A DNA stretch of 33,571 nucleotides from Flammeovirgaceae bacterium UBA2338. GTDB lineage: Bacteria; Bacteroidota; Bacteroidia; Cytophagales; Cyclobacteriaceae. The first letter of the stretch is position 1, and every line of letters starts with the position of its first letter. Below, in pieces: positions 27,658-33,571 of the stretch. Both the position numbers and the translations under genes were made by a program. The DNA is taken from NCBI GenBank assembly GCA_002344795.1, contig DDUM01000082.1, forward strand, positions 1 to 33,571, read 5' to 3'. The notes below the pieces were generated by a model. That model had not been told where the DNA came from, made no database searches, and saw only the letters and a list, made by a program, of their open reading frames with translations.

Positions 27658-29549
27658 GGTATTACCTTTTCTGCATAACCAGTGGAAACAAAATGATATC
27701 CGCCTGAATAAATGTGACGAACATTTGTGTTGGGCGTATTAGATCGAACACTCGCCTTCATTGAGCCTTTGTGTGCAAAACTTTGAACATCATATAGGCG
27801 AATTGTCGATAGGTTAAATTGATCGATAGTTTCAACAAAAATCATTTCAGTTAATTCATCATACCCGATCTGACCTTGTTGGCTACCGGGCGGGACAGGG
27901 GAAATAGTGAATTCTCGTGTTGCCTGAAATTCACCTTCACCTACCGGTAATATGGCCAAATCGTACGTAGTCACCTTTCCGGCTCCAATCGAAATCAATT
28001 CAAGCCCCGAACCCACACGAAAATAAAAATCACCTATAGGCATATAACCTACACGGTTCCAAACACCGCCCATATCTTTATAAACTTCCTTACGAAGTTG
28101 ATCTCGATCATTTAGGCAATAAAAATTACCATCAGGGGAGAAGAGGGGAGTGTCGAAATTAGCAGAGTCTAACCGGGTAAAGGTATCATATGGGAAAGCA
28201 TATGCATCAACATTGAGATCATAGACAATGGGTGTCGGTAAGCCATTGTATATAATGTTTGCGCCAAGCAATTTGTTGATCGATGCAGGGTTATGATGGG
28301 TTGCCGCTGCATGTTCAGTTGACCCTGTGGGAGTGTGCATAAATGCCCCGAATGCAGTTGCTTCTTTTAAATCATTAGGATTAATAATAATTGGAACTGA
28401 CCTATCAAAAGCCAACACGGTAATAAAACTACCATCAGCACTAAAATTAAATTCCCTATATTCATGGGAAGTGTTACTACTTGTGGTTGAACTATCGGCT
28501 GGTTGAAAGTCCGGAAGTGAAAGGCGAAAGAGTTCCATTTTTTTTATCAAATACAGGTTTGACTGGGATATAACTTTTAAGCTACTGAATGTGGGGAAAT
28601 TCTTTTCACTTTTGAGCACAAAAGCGGAATCAAATCGTTGATCTTGATAGATATTGCGGCTCACTATTAGCCGATAATTAAGCGCATCACCAAAATGCAG
28701 GGAGTCAAGGGCAACTTGGCCTTGCGTAATAGGTACACTCACAATACCTGAAGTACCTACTAGTGAAACATTAGCTGGATATATACTGGAAGTCCACTCT
28801 AGTTGATAAAGGTTGGCATCGGATTTTTTCAATTCAAAATGGGTAGGAGATGGAGGGCTTGAAGTTGTACCAACGAAATGAGTTCCAAAAGCGTTACTCA
28901 TACTAAGATTGTAACTGGTAGGGTTACCGACATATCCAGAATCAATATAGATATACTCGAAATTCTGGTTAAAATTAGATACAACCGAATTTCTAATTCC
29001 ATTTGACATTACAAATCGATAGGGCCTGTTGGTATTGGTTTTCCAACGTATTTTAAGGTAACCATTCTCTATTTTTGCAGAAAGTGGTGAAATTAGACTT
29101 GGAGGTTGGTTGGTAATAACAACCGTAAATTCTATTTCATATTGATAATACTCCATTTCCAATTGCTCTGCCAGACTTTCTGAACCAGTTTTGAAAGCTA
29201 AATAAATATGGATGTTGTGCGTTCCCTGGCCAATAGTAAGGGGGTTAAGAGTGAAAATTATTTTCTTGTTTTGTACTGTTGAGGATAAAACTGATGTGTT
29301 GTTTAATATGACAGCATGTTGAGCCAGTGGCTTGGAAGTTTGGCCAAATGAGAAGGTAAAATTAGTTACAAAATCAAGGTAGAATGGATTAGTAAATTCT
29401 GGAGATTCAAGGTCTATGTTTACTTGAATTGGTTCAGGTTCAGCAATTGGATTATGGAATGACTCCTGGGGCTCATATACACATTGAGCTAGCAGAACCG
29501 ATAAAACAATTATTGTAATAATCGCCCCATATGAAAGCCGTACCTGCAC
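27654..29549 (-). CDS. Large lipoprotein with Ig-like N-terminus and probable propeller domain
   Basis: A 631-residue protein. The start is a GTG; an in-frame TAA lies five codons upstream and no other start is available before the signal sequence. SYGAIITIIVLSVLLAQC is a lipoprotein signal with Cys near residue 23. Residues about 40-150 look like an immunoglobulin-type beta domain (IYLAFKTGSE, YEIEFTVVITNQPPS), 150-330 like further FN3-type sheets, and 330-631 like a WD40/YVTN-type propeller (FNFSADGSFITVLAFDRSVP, FSPDGNFYCLNDR). It may sit on the cell surface beside the barrel and the Asp-box protein encoded next to it. No named family is recognised; first gene of the unit. Confidence 0.82.
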   Translation of the reverse strand: MQVRLSYGAIITIIVLSVLLAQCVYEPQESFHNPIAEPEPIQVNIDLESPEFTNPFYLDFVTNFTFSFGQTSKPLAQHAVILNNTSVLSSTVQNKKIIFTLNPLTIGQGTHNIHIYLAFKTGSESLAEQLEMEYYQYEIEFTVVITNQPPSLISPLSAKIENGYLKIRWKTNTNRPYRFVMSNGIRNSVVSNFNQNFEYIYIDSGYVGNPTSYNLSMSNAFGTHFVGTTSSPPSPTHFELKKSDANLYQLEWTSSIYPANVSLVGTSGIVSVPITQGQVALDSLHFGDALNYRLIVSRNIYQDQRFDSAFVLKSEKNFPTFSSLKVISQSNLYLIKKMELFRLSLPDFQPADSSTTSSNTSHEYREFNFSADGSFITVLAFDRSVPIIINPNDLKEATAFGAFMHTPTGSTEHAAATHHNPASINKLLGANIIYNGLPTPIVYDLNVDAYAFPYDTFTRLDSANFDTPLFSPDGNFYCLNDRDQLRKEVYKDMGGVWNRVGYMPIGDFYFRVGSGLELISIGAGKVTTYDLAILPVGEGEFQATREFTISPVPPGSQQGQIGYDELTEMIFVETIDQFNLSTIRLYDVQSFAHKGSMKASVRSNTPNTNVRHIYSGGYHFVSTGYAEKVIP

Positions 29550-29632
29550 AGATTTTACTGATTAATTTATCTTGCACAAAGTAGGGTAAATTGCTCGAAG
29601 ATTAAAAGGGTATTTTTTTCATAGGTATAATT

Positions 29633-29640
29633 CAAACTTA
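29633..29640 (-). promoter_or_regulatory. Possible -7 promoter box for the minus-strand operon
   Basis: On the minus strand TAAGTTTG matches the Bacteroidota -7 consensus TAnnTTTG, giving a leader of roughly 75 bases before the GTG at 29549. No TTG was found at the expected -33 spacing, so support is partial. Confidence 0.3.
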
Positions 29641-29787
29641 TAGAAAAGGAATAATCCATAAATGGCTCATTATCAAAGATCTATTCATTTCGACCAGAAT
29701 GAGTAAAATTACCCGAGAGCATTTTTAGATTACGAATTTGTCAAATGGTTGTACCGAGTATGGGTTTACGTATGCAAATCGAGACTA

Positions 29788-29816
29788 TTTGTTTAAAAGA
29801 TTATTACCTATATTTG
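29788..29816 (+). promoter_or_regulatory. Bacteroidota-type promoter for the AAA ATPase gene
   Basis: TTTG (29788-29791) and TATATTTG (29809-29816) match the -33 and -7 elements recognised by the primary sigma factor of this phylum, with 17 bases between. Transcription is expected to start about 6-8 bases downstream, near 29823, leaving a leader of only about 20 bases before the GTG start. Confidence 0.55.
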
Positions 29817-29843
29817 TATTATACAAATTTGTATAATATACAA
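29814..29843. promoter_or_regulatory. Double-dyad operator candidate over the transcription start
   Basis: Two dyads share the same half-sites: TTGTAT-T-ATACAA (29814-29826) and TTGTAT-AAT-ATACAA (29829-29843), two bases apart. Their inner parts also make a perfect 22-bp palindrome at 29817-29838. The block overlaps the last three bases of the -7 box and the predicted start site and ends two bases before the GTG, the position expected for a repressor site. No separate regulator gene is adjacent. Confidence 0.6.
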
Positions 29844-29845
29844 TT

Positions 29846-30973
29846 GTGAAAAATAAAAACCCTTTCAAATACGGTGAGCTATCCACAGGAGAGAATTTTT
29901 GCAATCGCAAAGCAGAACTAAAGCGGCTGCATGGCGCATTCAGGGATGGCCAAAGTATCGTATTGATATCACCACGCAGATGGGGTAAATCTTCCTTAGT
30001 GGATCATGCCCTGGATACTTATAAAGGGAAACTGTATCCCGTGAAAGTGGATTGTTTCGGTATTAATTCATCGGAAGAGTTTTATGGAACCGTGCTTAAG
30101 TCAGTATTACTGGCCACTACATCCAGGCTCAAGCAATTGACCGATACGGTTACTAAACACATTAAATCCTTTATTCCTTACATTAAATATACGGTAGGGG
30201 AAGGAGAGGAAATCAGCATTTCACTGGACTTCCCTGCGGCTCAATTGGATCCGGGCACTGTATTGGACCTGGCACAGAAGATAGCCCGCCAACGCAAGAT
30301 ACGGGTGGTCGTGTGCGTGGACGAATTTCAAAAAATAGCAGAATGGTCGGATGGTGCCATTGTACTGGAGAAACTCCGGTCGCACTGGCAAAAGCACAAG
30401 GAAGTGACGTATTGTCTCTATGGAAGCAAACGACATGTGATGAGTGCATTGTTCTCACATTCTTCACAACCGTTTTATCGGTTTGGAGAGACCATTTTAC
30501 TTCCTAAAATCAATGAAAGCGAATGGGTGAGTTTTCTGGTAAACGAATTCAAGAAGACAGGCAAGACCATTACCAACGAAGTAGCCCGGGAGCTGGTGGG
30601 ACTGGTGGATGCACACTCGTATTACGTTCAATACCTGGCCCGTATTTGCTGGAACAATGCCAGGGATAAGATTACACCAACCATCCTGAAAGATTCCTGG
30701 GAGGAATTGTTGAACGATCATCTGGCCTTATTTCAACACATCGTTAAAGGGCTGACATTGTACCAAACCAACTACATCAAGGCACTGTTGGCTGGCGAAA
30801 CACAGATGACTTCACAGCGCGTTCTGCAGACTTATCAGCTGGGCAGCCAGGGCAATATCAAACGGATAACCGATGCTTTGGAGGATCAGGAGATTGTTGA
30901 TTACTCTGCGGAGACGCCTTCGTTTTGCGATCCGTATTTCGCACCGCTTTTCAAGAAGTATTTTATTTCCTAG
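29846..30973 (+). CDS. AAA ATPase (archaeal-type, PF01637-like) with C-terminal winged helix
   Basis: A 375-residue cytoplasmic ATPase starting at GTG, directly after an operator-like block. FCNRKAELKRL is the family's usual N-terminal motif. ISPRRWGKSSL (41-51) is Walker A and VVVCVDEFQ (155-162, Asp159-Glu160) Walker B. YGSKRHVMSALF (from about 192) holds basic residues at the usual sensor position. The last 90 residues (YIKALLAGETQMTSQRVLQTYQ, NIKRITDALEDQEIVDY) resemble a winged helix that could bind DNA. Such ATPases occur as orphan genes in Bacteroidota and archaea, and their role is poorly defined. Autoregulation through the upstream dyads is possible (inference). No toxin, transposase or nuclease gene follows directly. 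Confidence 0.88.
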   Translation: MKNKNPFKYGELSTGENFCNRKAELKRLHGAFRDGQSIVLISPRRWGKSSLVDHALDTYKGKLYPVKVDCFGINSSEEFYGTVLKSVLLATTSRLKQLTDTVTKHIKSFIPYIKYTVGEGEEISISLDFPAAQLDPGTVLDLAQKIARQRKIRVVVCVDEFQKIAEWSDGAIVLEKLRSHWQKHKEVTYCLYGSKRHVMSALFSHSSQPFYRFGETILLPKINESEWVSFLVNEFKKTGKTITNEVARELVGLVDAHSYYVQYLARICWNNARDKITPTILKDSWEELLNDHLALFQHIVKGLTLYQTNYIKALLAGETQMTSQRVLQTYQLGSQGNIKRITDALEDQEIVDYSAETPSFCDPYFAPLFKKYFIS

Positions 30974-31380
30974 TAAGGGTGTACGTTGTCAGTTAGGGCG
31001 CTGCCCGTTTTGCATAATTGATCCCGCGTGCTCAAATGGCTATACGCGTAAACTGTATTTAGAAATGTCAACGAAAAGAACTAAGCAGGTATTGTAATCG
31101 ACAGATTATTAGCCTTTTATGATTTATGCTAAAAAATTTAGAAATGTCCATAAATTCATATTCTACTGATAATGAGCATGTTGTATGGTTGCATTAGCGC
31201 TAAGTAACCTATCATCAAACCACCCCATAGTTACGAAAACCACCCTTTGATGAGCAAACCATAAATAAGCTACCAGGTGTGCAACGTGGAGGGAGTAATG
31301 TGCAATGGTAATGGAGACCGCTAGGCCTGTTTTTGGCCCTATTTTGGTATGTAGACTGTAATTTTTAATTTTAATGAACA
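30974..31380. other. 407-base spacer without a convincing gene
   Basis: After the ATPase stop there is a small GGGC-GCT-GCCC hairpin (30996-31006) followed by GTTTTG, a weak terminator candidate. The rest is AT-rich, with a repeat structure near 31212-31253. A 95-codon minus-strand frame crosses its right part but is rejected as antisense to the short plus-strand gene at 31381. Confidence 0.4.
31212..31253. repeat. Inverted repeat enclosing two direct repeats
   Basis: TCATCAAA (31212-31219) and TTTGATGA (31246-31253) are a perfect 8-bp inverted pair. Between them AAACCACCC occurs twice (31217-31225 and 31237-31245), exactly 20 bases apart. The spacing of about two helical turns is typical of a paired protein-binding site. 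It lies about 130 bases before the first microprotein gene. Confidence 0.4.
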
Positions 31381-31503
31381 ATGGAAATGACACTTCAAAA
31401 TTCACTCCTCTTAGTACTAATTGCAAGTGTTCTATTGGCGTTTGGTTCAATGATCTTTAGGGTAATTCAGAACATCCGAGAGACACCAAAAAAAAGCAAA
31501 TAA
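31381..31503 (+). CDS. 40-residue single-span membrane microprotein, copy 1
   Basis: The frame begins MEMTLQNSLLLVLIASVLLA and ends TPKKSK, then TAA. One hydrophobic segment (about residues 8-25) is followed by a basic tail, so a type I-like orientation with the C-terminus in the cytoplasm is expected. It is supported as a real gene by a paralogue 466 bases downstream that shares 20 of the first 35 residues, including the start MEMTL, the FG.MI.RV core and the basic tail. It has no known family. The minus strand here is also open, but that frame has no conserved partner. Confidence 0.68.
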   Translation: MEMTLQNSLLLVLIASVLLAFGSMIFRVIQNIRETPKKSK

Positions 31504-31969
31504 TATTTGTCAAAGGGGTGTGCATCTGGTACGTCCATTCAATATCTAATATTATTATCCAACACAGCCAATAGCGCATATCGATTCATGGGCGGGGTTG
31601 ATCGTTACCGGGTTTTGGTTTAACATAAAATCATCACCGGGTATATCACTTGATGATGGAATATAAATAAAGCAGCGCTATTTTGTAATCCCTTGATCTT
31701 GTGTGAGTTATTGAAACTCGTTGGAATATCCAAATGGCATTTCTTTGATTATTAACGATTTACATTAACTGAGATAATCTGAGTAGATTAACTTGCAGGA
31801 AAAGTTCAGGATTACTTTGAATGAATGAAGTTTGAGAATACCGATCAATGTGCTGTATATTCATAACCTATAGTTAATCAATGCTTTATTACTTCCCCAA
31901 AGAAAAGAACAGTATCGGACGAACAGGAGTGCTGTGTGTTTTCTTGGCGTTTTGTTAATTTGGGGCACT
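31504..31969. other. 466-base spacer between the two microprotein genes
   Basis: I see no credible gene. The sequence is AT-rich. A short imperfect dyad (TCATCA ... TGATGA around 31630-31665) is present. There is no clear similarity between the sequences upstream of the two microprotein genes, so the duplicated unit appears to be the coding region only, or the flanks have diverged. Confidence 0.4.
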
Positions 31970-32098
31970 ATGGAAATGACGCTTGAGAATATAACGTTAA
32001 TAATACTCATCCTGAGTGTATTGATATCATTTGGCGCTATGATCTATCGGGTTGTAAGAAATACAATAGAATCTGGTGACAAGAACTCCAAAAAGTAA
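31970..32098 (+). CDS. 42-residue single-span membrane microprotein, copy 2
   Basis: The frame begins MEMTLENITLIILILSVLIS and ends GDKNSKK, then TAA. It has the same layout as copy 1: a short polar start, one hydrophobic span, FGAMIYRV at the membrane edge and a basic tail. The differences are mostly conservative (Leu/Ile/Val, Ser/Ala, Phe/Tyr, Gln/Arg), the pattern left by selection on protein sequence. A role as a small membrane regulator, a membrane-active toxin or a subunit of a larger complex cannot be separated from sequence alone. Confidence 0.7.
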   Translation: MEMTLENITLIILILSVLISFGAMIYRVVRNTIESGDKNSKK

Positions 32099-32454
32099 AG
32101 CCTGCTTCACAGGTATGTGAAGATGCAGCATTTATTCTTGGTTGAAATTGTAGGGACGTTCCAAGATGGAATATCGAAAATATTAATGTTAAAACTACGA
32201 GTGCGCTTTTACCCGATCGCCATCGTCTGGTCCTGCCATTTCTATTTACCCAGGCTAACAAAGACTTAAAGGAGGTAGATAATCTATTATCAAGTGGAAA
32301 AATTAATAAAGAAGACTTTGGCTATAAGCGAAAGGGAACTATTCTAAGGTCTAAATATATTTACCTTAAAGTAACATCAATTTTTGAAGACATTAATTCA
32401 AATAAGATTATCATTAAGTTTAATAACTTTGAAATTGAAATTTCACCCTGGTCA

Positions 32455-32823
32455 ATGGTGCACATTTTGAACAGGCATTATGCTGGTGATGCTAAACAAT
32501 TCGACTCTGGTAAATCATTTCACTCTGATCCGAATCTAAGGTTCTTCGAAGATCCAGAACAACTTAAAACTATTATAGAGCAGATTGATGTTAATATCAA
32601 AACAAAAGGTTGCAGTATTGAATATATTCCATTCAAACTGAATGGAATAATTTATGCAGTTCACAACAAAAAAAAGATAAAGTCCATTGGAAGAAGCAAG
32701 GTTACATTTTATCACCTTCAAACTTTCTATCCTTTAGTAGAAGAAGTCGAACTTAAAAAGATTAAAACGAAGTATGTAGAGGTGATCACAAACTCAACCC
32801 TCACTGGTTACGCCAAGAAATAA
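32455..32823 (+). CDS. Hypothetical protein, probably 5'-incomplete; possible nuclease-toxin fold
   Basis: From the first in-frame ATG the product is 122 residues (MVHILNRHYAGDAKQ ... TGYAKK). The frame stays open without a stop back to 32146, and that upstream part is strongly protein-like (KEVDNLLSSGKINKEDFGY, YIYLKVTSIFEDINSNK), yet it holds no ATG, GTG or TTG. The gene may therefore be truncated or frameshifted at its 5' end, or use an unusual start. HILNRHY, the later Ser/Thr residues and TFYPL are reminiscent of small RNase-like (BECR-type) domains, but this is a weak resemblance. G+C is low: 29 of 120 bases at 32341-32460. No signal peptide is seen. Confidence 0.55.
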   Translation: MVHILNRHYAGDAKQFDSGKSFHSDPNLRFFEDPEQLKTIIEQIDVNIKTKGCSIEYIPFKLNGIIYAVHNKKKIKSIGRSKVTFYHLQTFYPLVEEVELKKIKTKYVEVITNSTLTGYAKK

Positions 32824-32853
32824 TCATGCAGAATAATTAAAGATGCTTATCCG

Positions 32854-32876
32854 ATGCCCGGTCTAGATTAGGGCAT
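32854..32876 (+). terminator. Weak hairpin terminator candidate
   Basis: ATGCCC (32854-32859) pairs with GGGCAT (32871-32876) around an 11-base loop, followed by GATTTCTGT. It lies 30 bases after the preceding stop. The stem is short and the T-run poor. Confidence 0.35.
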
Positions 32877-32910
32877 GATTTCTGTAATTATAAGTTGTTA
32901 ATTTGCAGCT

Positions 32911-33571
32911 ATGACTTTAGAACAGATACTTGGTGACCTATTTTTTAGGAATGAAGAACCATTGCGCCTTTTGAGAAAGCATGGCCTTGATCTGGTCTTA
33001 AGCAATTCAATACAACTTATCAAATTAGAGATTGATAAACCAAAGATTGACTTCACGAAATTTGGGCTTTTAGCATCAAATATCCTAATCAGCGTAAACT
33101 CTAAACTTAAGAATATTACTGACCCAATCGAAAAGGGATATCTTGAGCTAATCTTAAAGGACGTAACTGAATATCTTATAAATAAGGTGGTTCAAAAATC
33201 ATACAAACCAGAGAGGCTCATTCAAGAAATCAGCCATTCTCTGAAAATTGCATCATCAATCAACAACTATAGTTACGAAGCATTAATTAGACTCCTAAAG
33301 ATTGAAAATCCTAACATTGGATTTAACCCACAATCTAACAATGTGAATGGTACTTTTCATTATGAATGGAAAGGATATCCACATGATTTAGACGAATTGG
33401 TTGATGCTCTAAAATATGAGGGATGGATTCCTTCAGTTAAGGAATTTAAAAAGCTTTTTAAAAACCATGAAGGCAACCTTAAAATTCAATTCGCGAGAGA
33501 TAAGATTAATGAATTATTGGCATTGTTTGATGAATTGAAAGCTAGAAAGTTAATAAAACCAAAAGGCGGTC
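32911..33571 (+). CDS. Hypothetical protein, runs off the right edge (partial)
   Basis: An ATG at 32911 opens 220 codons without a stop to the window end. The product starts MTLEQILGDLFFRNEEPLRL and is rich in Leu, Ile, Lys and Asn, largely helical, with no signal peptide, so it is predicted cytoplasmic. The last 70 residues (FHYEWKGYPHDLDELVDALK, then LKIQFARDKINELLALFDEL) resemble in pattern the C-terminal region of RteC-like proteins and related Bacteroidota accessory-element proteins: a W-x-G opening followed by short helices. That link is weak. Low G+C like its left neighbour suggests a shared accessory origin. Confidence 0.7.
   Translation, partial: MTLEQILGDLFFRNEEPLRLLRKHGLDLVLSNSIQLIKLEIDKPKIDFTKFGLLASNILISVNSKLKNITDPIEKGYLELILKDVTEYLINKVVQKSYKPERLIQEISHSLKIASSINNYSYEALIRLLKIENPNIGFNPQSNNVNGTFHYEWKGYPHDLDELVDALKYEGWIPSVKEFKKLFKNHEGNLKIQFARDKINELLALFDELKARKLIKPKGG

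Noticed and set aside
30873..31097. 74-residue plus-strand frame over the end of the ATPase gene
   Set aside because: It starts inside the ATPase winged-helix region in another frame and its later part has no conserved pattern.
31163..31450. 95-residue minus-strand frame over the first microprotein gene
   Set aside because: It has no recognisable domain and lies opposite a short plus-strand gene that has a conserved tandem paralogue.
32037..32261. 74-residue minus-strand frame near the second microprotein
   Set aside because: It overlaps the end of the paralogous microprotein gene and the upstream part of the next plus-strand coding frame and has no recognisable features.
31952..32905. Shared TTGTTAATTTG just before the starts at 31970 and 32911 as -7 boxes
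   Set aside because: The match misses the TAnnTTTG consensus by one position and neither copy has a -33 TTG at correct spacing; an 11-base AT-rich match can be chance.

Overview
The window looks like chromosomal DNA of a free-living member of Bacteroidota, probably order Cytophagales. Two secreted proteins end in type IX secretion (T9SS) sorting domains. Many signal peptides end in a Gln just before the mature protein. There are several lipoproteins, a -33/-7 promoter of the Bacteroidota type (TTTG then TATATTTG), and few strong Shine-Dalgarno sites. No rRNA, tRNA, CRISPR array, insertion sequence or phage gene was recognised.

Layout. 1-6.7 kb: a secreted amidohydrolase; a cyclophilin on the minus strand; then a plus-strand run of exported penicillin-acylase-type hydrolase, class V (alanine-glyoxylate type) aminotransferase and DHDPS-family lyase that reads as an operon. 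6.7-8.4 kb, minus strand: a MatB-like acyl-CoA synthetase followed by an unlisted 46-residue membrane protein. 8.8-15.1 kb: a 2088-residue T9SS-exported beta-repeat protein, converging on a small lipoprotein gene. 15.7-18.4 kb: an IorAB-type molybdenum hydroxylase with a Tat signal only on the large subunit. 18.5-19.1 kb: a Cu/Zn superoxide dismutase lipoprotein. 19.3-23.7 kb: four tightly packed genes for exported proteins of unknown function, the last a leucine-rich-repeat protein built from three modules that each open with a WW..LS..W...F motif. 23.9-29.5 kb, minus strand: a three-gene unit of lipoprotein, outer-membrane barrel and T9SS-exported Asp-box propeller. 29.8-31.0 kb: an AAA ATPase with a C-terminal winged-helix-like region, preceded by a promoter whose predicted start site lies inside two TTGTAT/ATACAA dyads. 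31.0-33.57 kb: an AT-rich accessory stretch with two tandem paralogous single-span membrane proteins of about 40 residues, a coding region with no usable start codon in its open frame, and an unfinished gene at the window edge.

How the parts fit. The left part is catabolic and envelope metabolism; the aminotransferase/lyase pair could process a glyoxylate- or keto-acid-yielding substrate. The centre is cell-surface and periplasmic machinery. The most unusual material is the four-gene LRR operon, the operator-like dyads before the ATPase, and the tandem microproteins at the right.
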